DNA from: JALORV01 sp963766365 | Lineage (GTDB): Bacteria > Pseudomonadota > Gammaproteobacteria > Burkholderiales > Burkholderiaceae_F | Length of the DNA: 64,000 nucleotides | Direction: 5' to 3' | Assembly: GCA_963766365.1 (NCBI GenBank) | Contig: CAVXZK010000014.1 | Coordinates: 287,388-351,387 of the forward strand | Shown here: in pieces, positions 35,986 through 44,804 of the stretch | Position numbering within the stretch: position 1 is the stretch's first letter | Layout of the letters: the number at the start of each line of letters is the position of its first letter | The notes under the pieces: generated by a model | The model's database searches: none | Told to the model about the DNA's origin: nothing | The model's input: the letters and a program-made list of their open reading frames with translations, nothing else | Program-made: the position numbers and the translations under genes

Positions 35986-37185
35986 ATGACCCGACAAGTA
36001 CAGGATGCATACATCGTTGCCGCGACGCGCACGCCGATCGGCAAGGCGCCGAAAGGCACATTCCGCAACCTCCGGCCGGACGACCTGCTGGTGGCGGCGA
36101 TCCGCAATGCCATGTCGCAGGTGCCGAGCCTCGACCCGAAGGCGGTGGAAGACGCGATCATCGGCTGCGCGATGCCGGAAGCGGAGCAGGGACTCAACAT
36201 GGCGCGCGTCGCCGTGCTGCTCGCCGGATTGCCCAACAGCACGGGCGGCATGACGATCAACCGCTTCTGCTCGTCCGGACTCAACGCGGTTGCGATCGCG
36301 GCCGACCGGATCCGCGTCGGCGAGGCGGACGTGATGATCGCCGGTGGCGCCGAATCGATGAGCATGGTGCCGATGACCGGCAACAAGCCGGCATTCAATC
36401 CGGCCATTTTTGCCAAGGACGAGAACTACGGCATCGCCTACGGCATGGGCCTGACCGCGGAAAAGGTCGCCGCGCAATGGAAGATCACGCGCGAGATGCA
36501 GGACGAGTTCGCGCTGCGTTCGCACCAGAAGTCGATTGCCGGCATCCAGTCGGGCGAATTCAACGACGAGATCACACCGATCGAGGTGGTCGAGAAGTTC
36601 CCGAATCTCGCCACCGGCGAACTCGACGTCCGCACTCGCACGGTGAAGCAGGACGAAGGTCCGCGCGCGGACACGACCCTCGAAGCGCTGGCGAAACTGA
36701 GGCCCGTGTTTGCGGTGAAAGGCAGCGTCACCGCTGGCAACAGCTCGCAGACCTCGGACGGCGCCGGCGCGCTGATCGTCGTGTCCGAGCGTGCGCTGAA
36801 GCAGTACAACCTGACACCGCTGGCGCGCTTCGTCAGCTTTGCGATCAAGGGCGTGCCGCCGGAGATCATGGGGATCGGTCCGAAGGAAGCCATCCCCGCC
36901 GCGCTGAAGCTCGCCGGACTGAAGCAGGAGGACCTCGGCTGGATCGAGCTGAATGAGGCGTTCGCCGCACAGGCGCTGGCCGTCGTCAAGGATCTCGGAC
37001 TGAATCCGGACGTCGTCAACCCGATCGGCGGCGCCATCGCCCGCGGGCACCCGCTCGGTGCCACCGGCGCCATCCGCGCCGCGACGCTGGTCCACGCGAT
37101 GCGCCGCAAGAACATCAAGCACGGGATGGTGTCGATGTGCGTCGGCACCGGGATGGGTGCGGCCGGGGTCTTTGAATTGGTTTAG
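35986..37185 (+). CDS. Acetyl-CoA C-acyltransferase (beta-ketothiolase)
   Basis: 399 aa from ATG 35986. Complete thiolase active site: nucleophilic cysteine in NRFCSSGLNA (Cys 95), NEAFAAQA, general-base histidine in GGAIARGHPLGATGA (His 355) and second cysteine in SMCVGTGMGAAG (Cys 385). It cleaves 3-ketoacyl-CoA with CoA to acetyl-CoA, the last step of beta-oxidation. The longer frame that begins inside the previous gene is rejected. It follows the HAD/ECH gene after a gap with hairpins. Confidence 0.94.
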   Translation: MTRQVQDAYIVAATRTPIGKAPKGTFRNLRPDDLLVAAIRNAMSQVPSLDPKAVEDAIIGCAMPEAEQGLNMARVAVLLAGLPNSTGGMTINRFCSSGLNAVAIAADRIRVGEADVMIAGGAESMSMVPMTGNKPAFNPAIFAKDENYGIAYGMGLTAEKVAAQWKITREMQDEFALRSHQKSIAGIQSGEFNDEITPIEVVEKFPNLATGELDVRTRTVKQDEGPRADTTLEALAKLRPVFAVKGSVTAGNSSQTSDGAGALIVVSERALKQYNLTPLARFVSFAIKGVPPEIMGIGPKEAIPAALKLAGLKQEDLGWIELNEAFAAQALAVVKDLGLNPDVVNPIGGAIARGHPLGATGAIRAATLVHAMRRKNIKHGMVSMCVGTGMGAAGVFELV

Positions 37186-37365
37186 CGCCTCAGGTGTACG
37201 CGATCGCTTTGCGATCGCACGTGCACCCTCGGCGGTCTGATCAGGCGGGTGGGCTTGGGGCGGCCCGGCGCCCACCCGCGATTCAACTGCAGGGCGCGCG
37301 CTTCCAGCGCGCGGAATGCGGCGGGTTGCTTCTTCCCGAGGGCTCGCCGCAGCAATGGAGCGTGG

Positions 37366-38220
37366 ATGAAGCACTCGACCGTCGTCACCGACGATGGGGT
37401 CAATCTGTCGGCGCACACCTTCGGCGACGTGCCTGCGGCGCGCGCCGCGGTGCTGATCGTCCCGGCCATGGGTGTCGAGCAGCAGTACTACGCGCCCTTC
37501 GCCCACTGGCTCTTCGAACAGGGTTACTTTGTCGTCACCTTCGACTACCGCGGCATGGGACGCTCGCGTCACGGCCCGCTACGCGCGTTGAAGGCCGACG
37601 TCATGACCTGGGCGCAGACAGACACGTCGACCATGGTCGACTGGGTCGGCGGCACCGTCGGCAGCAAGCCGTTGCTCTGGGTCGGGCACAGTCTCGGCGG
37701 GCAGATCCTCGGGCTGTTGCCGAATGCGGAGCGGGTCGCCGCGATGGCCACCGTCGCGGCCGGCAGCGGCTACTGGCGCGAGTACACGCCGGGCCTGAGG
37801 CGCCTCGCGCCACTGCTCTGGTATGCAATCGTGCCAACGTTGCTGCCGCTGTTCGGTTACTTTCCCGGGCGACGGCTCAACATGATCGGCGACGTGCCGG
37901 CGGGCGTGATGCGCCAATGGCGTTCGTGGTGCCTGGATCCGGAGTACCTGTTCGGCGTCGAGGACGCGCAGTGGCGTGTCACCTACGCGCAGCTGCGGCA
38001 GCCTATCCTCTCGCTTTCGTTCACGGACGACGAATACATGTCGGCACGCAACATCGAGTCACTTCATTCCTTCTATTCCGGTGCGCCGCGAACAATGCGC
38101 CGTGTCGATCCGCAGGCGCTCGGCGCCGACCACATCGGCCACTTCGGCTTCTTCCGGAGGCGCCAAGGTGCGACGCTGTGGCCCATTGTCGGCGACTGGC
38201 TCGCCGCTTCCATCCGCTGA
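37366..38220 (+). CDS. Alpha/beta-fold hydrolase
   Basis: 284 aa from ATG 37366, with GGAG upstream. Catalytic triad candidates: serine in LLWVGHSLGGQILG, aspartate in SLSFTDDEYM and histidine in LGADHIGHFGFFRR. The front loop FDYRGMGRSRHG is typical of lipase- or esterase-like proteins near lipid genes. It follows the thiolase after 180 bases and is followed by six genes with short gaps, so it may release acyl groups that feed the beta-oxidation enzymes. The substrate is unknown. Confidence 0.88.
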   Translation: MKHSTVVTDDGVNLSAHTFGDVPAARAAVLIVPAMGVEQQYYAPFAHWLFEQGYFVVTFDYRGMGRSRHGPLRALKADVMTWAQTDTSTMVDWVGGTVGSKPLLWVGHSLGGQILGLLPNAERVAAMATVAAGSGYWREYTPGLRRLAPLLWYAIVPTLLPLFGYFPGRRLNMIGDVPAGVMRQWRSWCLDPEYLFGVEDAQWRVTYAQLRQPILSLSFTDDEYMSARNIESLHSFYSGAPRTMRRVDPQALGADHIGHFGFFRRRQGATLWPIVGDWLAASIR

Positions 38221-38227
38221 GGCTGCC

Positions 38228-38707
38228 ATGGGTGTCGCCGCGCGTTTCTACGAAGCTTTCATGGTGCGGGATTTCTACACCATGGGCCTGCTGTATGCGA
38301 ACCACGCCACGTTTCGCGACCCGGTGTTCCCGCGCCTGACGGCCCAGGGGGCGCGGCTGATGTGGCAGATGCTGCTGTCCGAGGCCGAGGACCTCGAGGT
38401 GGACGTCAAGATCCTCGAGGACACACCCGACCGTGCACGCGTCGACTGGACGGCGCGCTACACCTTCACGCCGACCAAGCGCCTGGTGGTGAACCGGGTC
38501 CACACCGAGATGGTCATTGCTGCCGGCAAGATCGTGCAGCAGGTCGACAGCTTCAGCTTCTGGCGCTGGTCCGGCCAGGCGCTGGGCTGGAAAGGCTGGC
38601 TGCTCGGCTTCACGCCGCTGGTACGCGACAAGGTGCAGCGCCAGGCCGCCAAGTCGCTGACGGAGTTTGCCCAGTTCGTTGCACTGACGGGACGCGACGG
38701 CAAGTAA
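38228..38707 (+). CDS. NTF2-like (SnoaL-type) domain protein
   Basis: 159 aa from ATG 38228, seven bases after the hydrolase stop. The cone-shaped NTF2-like fold is suggested by AARFYEAFMVRDFYTMGLLYANHATFRDPVFPRL and later WTARYTFTPTKRLVVNRVHTEMVIAAGKIVQQVDSFSFWRWSGQALG. Such proteins are isomerases, hydratases or binding proteins; no catalytic set can be assigned. Gene order suggests a role with hydrophobic acyl substrates. Confidence 0.8.
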   Translation: MGVAARFYEAFMVRDFYTMGLLYANHATFRDPVFPRLTAQGARLMWQMLLSEAEDLEVDVKILEDTPDRARVDWTARYTFTPTKRLVVNRVHTEMVIAAGKIVQQVDSFSFWRWSGQALGWKGWLLGFTPLVRDKVQRQAAKSLTEFAQFVALTGRDGK

Positions 38708-38719
38708 CCAGGAGGAATC

Positions 38720-39484
38720 GTGAGTATCGAAGTCAGCACCAGCAACGGCGTGGCGCGCATCGGCATTGCGCGCCCGGAGAAGAAGAACGCGATCACCGTC
38801 GCGATGTACCAGGCGATGGCCGATGCGATCGGCGCCGCGCACGACGACGGCACCGTGCGCGCGATCCTGATCCACGGCGAAAAGGACGTGTTCACCGCGG
38901 GCAATGACCTCGAGGATTTCATGAAGAACCCGCCGGCGGGCATGGATGCGCCGGTGTTCCAGTTCATGCAGGCGCTTGGCCTGTCGGAGAAGCCGGTCGT
39001 CGCCGCGGTCAACGGCGCCGCGGTCGGCATCGGCACGACGATGCTGATGCACTGCGACCTCGTCTACTGCGCCGACAACGCGATGTTCTCGATGCCCTTC
39101 GTATCCCTCGGCGTGTGTTCCGAATTCGCCTCCAGCCTGACGATTCCGCTCGGGGCCGGCTACCACAAGGCCGCAGAAAAGCTGCTGCTTGCCGAGCCGA
39201 TCAGCGCGGAAGAGGCGTTGGAGATGAAGATCGTCAACCGCATTTTGCCGCCAGGCGAGGTCCTGGATTACGCCGTCAGGCAGGCGGAGCGCTTCAATGC
39301 GCTGCCACCGGCGTCGGTGCGCGAAACCAAGCGCCTGATGAAGCTTTCGTGGCGCTCGATGACCGAAAAGCTGATCATGGAGGAGGCCAAGTCGTTCGAG
39401 AAGATGCTGCGCAGCGCCGAAGCCAAGGAGGCGTTCTCGGCGTTCTTTGAGCGGCGCAAGCCGGACTTCTCGCGCTTCACCTAG
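38720..39484 (+). CDS. Enoyl-CoA hydratase/isomerase family protein
   Basis: 254 aa from GTG 38720, with AGGAGG just upstream. Crotonase fold: ARPEKKNAITVAMYQAM, FTAGNDLEDF, VVAAVNGAAVGIGTTMLMHCDLVY (oxyanion hole) and FSMPFVSLGVCSEFASSL in place of the usual second catalytic glutamate region, followed by NRILPPGEV. This variation is typical of isomerase-type members. A second, separate hydratase beside the fused one suggests a role with unsaturated or branched acyl-CoA. Confidence 0.9.
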   Translation: MSIEVSTSNGVARIGIARPEKKNAITVAMYQAMADAIGAAHDDGTVRAILIHGEKDVFTAGNDLEDFMKNPPAGMDAPVFQFMQALGLSEKPVVAAVNGAAVGIGTTMLMHCDLVYCADNAMFSMPFVSLGVCSEFASSLTIPLGAGYHKAAEKLLLAEPISAEEALEMKIVNRILPPGEVLDYAVRQAERFNALPPASVRETKRLMKLSWRSMTEKLIMEEAKSFEKMLRSAEAKEAFSAFFERRKPDFSRFT

Positions 39485-39497
39485 GCCGGGGGGCGCG

Positions 39498-39926
39498 ATG
39501 CCGCTGCGTCACGAGATGACCCTCGACAAGCTGAACAGCCGTTCCGGCGACAACTTGCCGGGCTGGTTCAGCATGAAGGTCGTCGAGGTGCGCGAAGGCA
39601 GCCTGACGATGGAGTACGTGATCCGCCCGCAGTACCTCGCGCCCAATGGCTTCCTGCACGCGGCGTCCGTCATTGCACTGGCCGACACCTCGGCCGGCTA
39701 CGCGACTATCGCGCACTTGCCTGAGGGTGCGACCAATTTCACGACGATCGAGCTGAAGTCGAATTTCATCGGCACCGCTACCGAAGGCACGCTGCGCTCG
39801 GTTGCCACCTGCGCACACCAGGGCAGGACAACCCAGGTCTGGGATGCGGTCGTCACTCACGTCGAAAGTGCGAAGACCATCGCGCTGTTCCGCTGCACGC
39901 AGATGATCCTCTGGCCCAAGAGCTGA
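39498..39926 (+). CDS. PaaI-type hotdog-fold thioesterase
   Basis: 142 aa from ATG 39498, 13 bases after the hydratase stop. The hotdog signature is IRPQYLAPNGFLHAASVIALADTSAGYA, with the helix and the Asp/Asn position, then FTTIELKSNFIGTATEGTL and GRTTQVWDAVVTHV. Such enzymes hydrolyse acyl- or aryl-CoA thioesters, here probably to free CoA. The stop overlaps the start of the SGNH hydrolase gene (TGATG). Confidence 0.9.
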   Translation: MPLRHEMTLDKLNSRSGDNLPGWFSMKVVEVREGSLTMEYVIRPQYLAPNGFLHAASVIALADTSAGYATIAHLPEGATNFTTIELKSNFIGTATEGTLRSVATCAHQGRTTQVWDAVVTHVESAKTIALFRCTQMILWPKS

Positions 39927-40675
39927 TGCTGGACGTCGCGACGCGCGTTGCCTTCGGCCCACTGCTGATGGCGCAGGCGCGCCGGCTCCGGCGCGCCGCG
40001 CTGGAACTGCCGGAGCCGCGCGGGCCGCGTCGCGGCGCGGTGGGCCAGGGCGAGACAGCGCTGCGCCTGCTCGTGTGCGGCGACTCGAGTGCGGCGGGTG
40101 TCGGCGCGCGCACCCAGCGCGATGCGCTGGCGCGCCCGCTCGCGCAGATCCTCGCGCGGCGACTCGGCGGCACCGTACGCTGGCAACTGGTCGCGCAGTC
40201 CGGGCTCACCTCTGAAGGCGTGCTGCAAAAACTGAAGCACGAGCGGCCTCAACCTGCCGATGTCGCGGTGATCGTCGTCGGCGTCAATGACATCACGAAG
40301 GAGGTGCCTTTGGCGTTCGCGCTGTGGCAGCGGCAGCAGCTCGCCGACTGGCTGCACGTTCATGCAGGTGTGAAGCAGATCGTCTTCCCGGCGCTGCCCG
40401 AAATGGAATTGTTCCCTGCGCTGCCCAGGCCTCTGGCCTGGTATGCCGGGCAGGCAGCGCGTCGCAACAACCGCGCACAGGAGCGCTGGGCCGCGCCCCT
40501 GCAGGGCGTGTCGCACCTTGCCATGGACGGCGTGGCGCACCCGAGCCTCTTCTGCGAAGACGGTTTTCACCCGGCTCCGGCCCTGTATGCCCGCGTGGCC
40601 GACCGGCTGGCCGATCAAATCGCCGCACTGACAGCAGCCACTGCGGCGCCCCAACCCACTTCGGAGAGACGATGA
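39926..40675 (+). CDS. SGNH/GDSL-type esterase
   Basis: 249 aa. Block I is LLVCGDSSAAGVGA with the catalytic serine (GDSS, a GDSL variant); block III VIVVGVNDITKEV carries the oxyanion Asn; block V CEDGFHPAPALYARVA carries the Asp-x-x-His pair. A short hydrophobic stretch at the N-terminus is not a clear signal peptide, so it is probably cytoplasmic or membrane-associated. It overlaps both neighbours and is embedded in the beta-oxidation operon, so acyl ester or thioester hydrolysis is likely. Confidence 0.9.
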   Translation: MLDVATRVAFGPLLMAQARRLRRAALELPEPRGPRRGAVGQGETALRLLVCGDSSAAGVGARTQRDALARPLAQILARRLGGTVRWQLVAQSGLTSEGVLQKLKHERPQPADVAVIVVGVNDITKEVPLAFALWQRQQLADWLHVHAGVKQIVFPALPEMELFPALPRPLAWYAGQAARRNNRAQERWAAPLQGVSHLAMDGVAHPSLFCEDGFHPAPALYARVADRLADQIAALTAATAAPQPTSERR

Positions 40676-41499
40676 ACCTCAAGGGTATGACGATCTTCAT
40701 TTCGGGCGCATCGCGCGGCATCGGGCTCGCGATCGTGAAGCGCGCTGCGGCCGACGGCGCCAACATCGCCATTGCCGCGAAGACGGTGGAGCCGAATCCG
40801 AAGCTACCGGGCACGATTCACAGCGCGGCGGCCGAGATCGAGGCGGCCGGCGGCAAGGCGCTGGCAATCCAGTGCGATATCCGCGAGGAGGAGCAGGTCG
40901 TCGCCGCGGCGAAGAAGGCCGCCGAGACGTTCGGCGGCATCGACATCCTGGTCAACAACGCGAGCGCGATCAACCTGACGCCGACCGAAGCCACGCCGAT
41001 GCGGCGTTTCGACCTGATGTTCGGTGTCAATGTGCGTGGCACCTTCCTGTGCACGCAGGCCTGCCTGCCGTATCTCAAGCAGTCGGGCGAGCGGAAGCGC
41101 AATCCGCATGTGCTGACGCTGTCGCCGCCGCTCAACATGGAGCCGCGCTGGTTCGCGCCGCACGTCGCCTATACGATGGCGAAATACGGCATGAGCATGT
41201 GCGTGCTCGGACACGCCGAGGAGTTCCGGCCCCATGGCATCGCGGTCAATGCGCTGTGGCCGCGGACGGTGATCCAGACCGCGGCGCTGCAGATGATCCC
41301 CGGCGTGCGGCCCGAACACTGCCGCACACCCGAGATCATGGCGGACGCGGCCTACGCCGTTCTGACCTCCGAAGCCGCCACGACGACCGGCAACTTCTTC
41401 ATCGATGACGAGGTGTTGAAGAGTGCAGGAGTGACGGACCTGGAGAAGTACTCGGTGGTGCCAGGCAGCCGCCAACTGATGCCCGATCTGTTCCTCTGA
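40672..41499 (+). CDS. SDR-family oxidoreductase (HSDL2-like)
   Basis: 275 aa from ATG 40672, overlapping the previous stop (ATGA). Rossmann motif FISGASRGIGLAI, LVNNASAINL, a VNVRGTFLCTQACLPYL helix and active-site YTMAKYG (Y-x-x-x-K). The usual catalytic Ser region reads LTLSPPLNMEPRWF, the form seen in HSDL2-like proteins of lipid metabolism. The cofactor specificity is not clear. Last gene of the long operon, 67 bases before the terminator. Confidence 0.9.
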   Translation: MNLKGMTIFISGASRGIGLAIVKRAAADGANIAIAAKTVEPNPKLPGTIHSAAAEIEAAGGKALAIQCDIREEEQVVAAAKKAAETFGGIDILVNNASAINLTPTEATPMRRFDLMFGVNVRGTFLCTQACLPYLKQSGERKRNPHVLTLSPPLNMEPRWFAPHVAYTMAKYGMSMCVLGHAEEFRPHGIAVNALWPRTVIQTAALQMIPGVRPEHCRTPEIMADAAYAVLTSEAATTTGNFFIDDEVLKSAGVTDLEKYSVVPGSRQLMPDLFL

Positions 41500-41566
41500 G
41501 CGTCGGGCGGGTCGAAAAGCCCCGGTGGCGCCCGTCAATTCAGGAAGCTGGCGGGCTGCGCGGCAT

Positions 41567-41592
41567 AAGGGCGTCCGAGGACGCCCTTTTTT
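41567..41592 (+). terminator. Strong intrinsic terminator ending the beta-oxidation operon
   Basis: A 10-bp perfect stem, aagggcgtcc (41567-41576) with 41579-41588, and a two-base loop run into a T6 tract. Confidence 0.9.
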
Positions 41593-41654
41593 GTTGACTG
41601 CCCGCACTCGTGCACGGCGTTGCCTGAGGTAGATTCGAAGCGTCGGGGGACCCC

Positions 41655-42977
41655 ATGAAGACACCATTGAATCGACTGCCGGTCACACGGCTGGCGCGCA
41701 TGATCGCCGCACACGAAGTGAGCTGTGAAGCGATCACCCATTCCTTCGTGGATGCGGTCCACGAACACGAAGGCGACGTCAGGGCGTTCTCCTGGTTCGA
41801 GCCGGCGCGCGCGCTCGAGACCGCGCGCGAGCTGGATCGACTCGACTGGCGCGGACCGTTGCACGGACTGCCGATCGCGGTGAAGGACAACTTCGATACG
41901 GCCGACATTCCCAGCGAATACGGGTGCGCGATCTTCCTCGGGCATGTGCCACAGGCCGATGCCGCGAGCGTCGCAGCGCTCCGCAGCGCCGGCGCCTATG
42001 TGTTCGGCAAGACGGTGACAGCCGAACTCGCGAACTTCACGCCAGGCCCGACCCGCAACCCGCGCGGACTTGAGCACACACCGGGCGGGTCGTCGAGCGG
42101 CTCGGCCGCTGCAGTGGCCGCGCACATGGCGCCGTTTGCCATCGGCACCCAGACCGCCGGTTCGGTGATCCGGCCTGCCTCGTTCTGCGGCGTGGTTGGC
42201 TTTGTTCCGACGCGTGGCCTGGTGCCGCGCTCGGGCGTCAAGGCGGTCTCGGACACGCTGGACGTCGTCGGCGCGTTTGCGCGCAGCGTCGAGGACGTGG
42301 CGTTGATCGCCTCGAGCCTGGCGCTGCAGCCGCAATGGCAGCATGCCGCGGCCAGGGCGCGCGCTCCCGCGATCGCGTGGACCGCCACGCCGTGGGCGGC
42401 GCAACTGGCCCCATCGATGCTCGCCGCGCTGGAGCGAGTGGCCCGACTGCTCGCGGCTCGCGGAGCGCGCGTACGCGAGGTTTCGTGGCCCTATGAACCC
42501 GCCGGCAACGACCCGGCGTTCGCGCGACTGGCCGACGCCCAGCGGACGATCCAGCTGTTCGAAACCGCACGACAGCTCGGGCCGGAGGCGCAGTACCGCC
42601 GCGAACTGCTCTCGAGCCGCCTCGCGTCGCTGATCGATGAAGGGCGCGGTGTTTCAGCGCCCGCCTATGTCGAGGCGCTCGAACTGGGGCGCCGCTGCGC
42701 GGCTGCGCTGGACGCGCTCTACGGCGATGCTGACGTCCTGCTGACGCCGAGCGCCCCCGGCGAGGCCCCGCACGGGCTGGGCGCAACCGGCGATCCGCAG
42801 TTCAACCGTGCGTGGCATCTGCTGGGCGGTCCGCAGATCAACCTTCCGGTTCCGCACGACATCGCCCACGGCGAGAGCGGACTCCCGCTCGGGCTGCAAG
42901 TCGTCGCGCGTCCGGGCGACGACGCGCGTGCGCTGGCTGCAGCGAGCTGGATCGAAGCCCAGCTCGCCACCTACTGA
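41655..42977 (+). CDS. Amidase signature family enzyme
   Basis: 440 aa. Ser-cisSer-Lys triad: lysine in LPIAVKDNFDT (Lys 77), the Gly/Ser-rich TPGGSSSGSAAAVA (144-153) with the cis serine, and GTQTAGSVIRPASFCG with the nucleophile (Ser 170). The usual DTGGS reads QTAGS, as in AtzF-like and plant-type amidases. Such enzymes hydrolyse amides to carboxylates plus ammonia. A flavoprotein gene follows 10 bases later and is probably co-transcribed. The natural substrate is unknown. Confidence 0.9.
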   Translation: MKTPLNRLPVTRLARMIAAHEVSCEAITHSFVDAVHEHEGDVRAFSWFEPARALETARELDRLDWRGPLHGLPIAVKDNFDTADIPSEYGCAIFLGHVPQADAASVAALRSAGAYVFGKTVTAELANFTPGPTRNPRGLEHTPGGSSSGSAAAVAAHMAPFAIGTQTAGSVIRPASFCGVVGFVPTRGLVPRSGVKAVSDTLDVVGAFARSVEDVALIASSLALQPQWQHAAARARAPAIAWTATPWAAQLAPSMLAALERVARLLAARGARVREVSWPYEPAGNDPAFARLADAQRTIQLFETARQLGPEAQYRRELLSSRLASLIDEGRGVSAPAYVEALELGRRCAAALDALYGDADVLLTPSAPGEAPHGLGATGDPQFNRAWHLLGGPQINLPVPHDIAHGESGLPLGLQVVARPGDDARALAAASWIEAQLATY

Positions 42978-42987
42978 ACTGCAGCGC

Positions 42988-44379
42988 ATGGCTGTCATCC
43001 GCGACAGGATTCCCCACTTCTCGACCTCCGTACCGGTGGTCGTCATCGGTGCCGGCGCCGCCGGCGCGCTGGCCGCGCTCGCCGCCCGCGACGTGGGTGG
43101 AAAGGTGCTCGTGCTCGATCGCGACGCCTCGCCGACTGGCGCCACGGCCTACTCGTCCGGAATGATTCCGGCCGCCGGCACCCGCGCGCAGCAGTCGCGT
43201 GAGATCGATGACTCCCCCGAGCATTTCGCACAGGACATTCAGGCAAAGTCCAACGGCCGCTCCGCGAAGCATCTGGTGGAGTCGTATACGCGCAGTGCCG
43301 CAGAGACACTCGACTGGCTCGAAAGGACGTGTGGCGTCAGCTTCGAACTGGTGGAGGGCACGCCGCCCGGACACTCGGTGGCGCGCATGCACGCGCTGGC
43401 CGACCGCGGCGGGACCTCGCTGTTGTCGGCGCTGTACCGGACACTGGCTGCCCGCGGCGTGCGCGTGCAACCGGGTGCCTGTGTCACCGATCTCTTTGTC
43501 GACGGCGAGCAGCGCGTGCGTGGTGTGCGCTACCGGCGCGGCGAACAGGAAATCGTCGATGTCGGCTGTTCGGTGCTCATCCTTGCGACCAACGGTTTCG
43601 CCGGCAATGCCGATCTCGTCGCGAAATACTTGCCGGACGTGCGTGCACTGCCGTTCGCCGGGCACGCCGGCAGCCAGGGCGATGCCCTGGGCTGGGCTGA
43701 CGACATGGGTGCCGCCACCGAAGACATGGACGGGTTCCAGGCGCACAGCTCGGTCGTGATGCCCCAGCGGCTACAACTGCCGTGGGCGCTGATGACCGAA
43801 GGAGCGATCCAGGTGAACCGCCTCGGCGAGCGCTTCGGCAACGAACATGAAGGCTATTCGGAGAGCGCGCTCTTCGTGCTGGCGCAACCCGAAGGCATCG
43901 CATTCAACATCTATGACGAGCGGATTCACGAGGTGGGACTGGCCATGCCAAATTACCCGGAAGCCGTCACCAAGGGATTGATCAAGCGCGGCGCCACGCT
44001 GCGCGACCTGGCTGAATCGCTCGGGATCGACCGCAGCGGGCTGGAGCAGACGGTGGCGCTCGTCAATGCGCTCGCATTCGAAGATGACATGGATGATTTT
44101 GGTCGTTCGTTCCGCGCATCGCAGATGCTGCTCGGACCGTATTACGGCGTGCAGGTCACGAGCGCGCTGCTCGGTACCGAAGGCGGGCTCGCGATAGACG
44201 CGGGCGGTCGGGTGCTGCGGCCCGACGGCACAGCCCTGCCGAACCTCGTGGCGGCCGGCGGTGCGGCGCGCGGACTGTCCGGCGACGCCGGGGGCGGGTA
44301 CCTCGAAGGCAACGGACTGCTGGCGGCAGTGGTCGGCGGCTACCTGGCCGGACGTACCGCAGCAGAACTCGCGTACTGA
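42988..44379 (+). CDS. FAD-dependent oxidoreductase (fumarate reductase flavoprotein/3-ketosteroid dehydrogenase-like)
   Basis: 463 aa from ATG 42988. FAD Rossmann motif VVVIGAGAAGALAALAAR (GAGAAG at 21-26), then LDRDASPTGATAYSSGMIPAAGT, the capping-domain region, and the C-terminal flavin contact GGAARGLSGDAGGGYLEGNGLLAAVVGGYLAGRTAA. The family reduces or dehydrogenates alpha,beta-unsaturated acids or ketosteroids. No signal peptide is seen. Pairing with the amidase suggests a small catabolic pair for an amide or unsaturated acid. Confidence 0.88.
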   Translation: MAVIRDRIPHFSTSVPVVVIGAGAAGALAALAARDVGGKVLVLDRDASPTGATAYSSGMIPAAGTRAQQSREIDDSPEHFAQDIQAKSNGRSAKHLVESYTRSAAETLDWLERTCGVSFELVEGTPPGHSVARMHALADRGGTSLLSALYRTLAARGVRVQPGACVTDLFVDGEQRVRGVRYRRGEQEIVDVGCSVLILATNGFAGNADLVAKYLPDVRALPFAGHAGSQGDALGWADDMGAATEDMDGFQAHSSVVMPQRLQLPWALMTEGAIQVNRLGERFGNEHEGYSESALFVLAQPEGIAFNIYDERIHEVGLAMPNYPEAVTKGLIKRGATLRDLAESLGIDRSGLEQTVALVNALAFEDDMDDFGRSFRASQMLLGPYYGVQVTSALLGTEGGLAIDAGGRVLRPDGTALPNLVAAGGAARGLSGDAGGGYLEGNGLLAAVVGGYLAGRTAAELAY

Positions 44380-44411
44380 GACCAGGCGGGCTAAGCCCTC
44401 AGCTGGGCCGC

Positions 44412-44804
44412 TTACAGCGCCGGCAACGGCCGCGGTTGGCGACGTTCGTCGGTGGCAACGTACACCAGCGTCGCTTCGGTCACCTTGACTACTTCCTTTT
44501 GCAGGCGATTGCGCTCGGCGTAGACCTCGACGTCCACCGTGACCGAGGTGCGACCGGTCTTGAGCACATTGGCGTAGAAGCTGACCAGGTCGCCGACGAA
44601 CACGGGGTGCTTGAACAGGAACGACGTCACCGCGACCGTCGCCACGCGACCGGAGGCGCGCCGTGCTGCCGGAATCGCGCCGGCGATGTCGACATGCGCC
44701 ATGATCCAGCCGCCGAAGACATCCCCGTGGATGTTCGCGTCCGAAGGCATCGGCATCATGCGCAGCACCGGTACCTGGTCGTCCGGCAGTTGCTCGGGGT
44801 TCAT
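44412..44804 (-). CDS. Acyl-CoA thioesterase, YciA-type
   Basis: 130 aa hotdog protein with PSDANIHGDVFGGWIMAHVDIAG (catalytic Asp and dimer helix), AVTSFLFKHPVFVGDLVSFYA and GRTSVTVDVEVYAER, the YciA/acyl-CoA thioesterase II pattern. It hydrolyses short- to long-chain acyl-CoA. Its start overlaps the stop of the upstream SDR gene (ATGA), so both come from one minus-strand transcript. Confidence 0.92.
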   Translation of the reverse strand: MNPEQLPDDQVPVLRMMPMPSDANIHGDVFGGWIMAHVDIAGAIPAARRASGRVATVAVTSFLFKHPVFVGDLVSFYANVLKTGRTSVTVDVEVYAERNRLQKEVVKVTEATLVYVATDERRQPRPLPAL

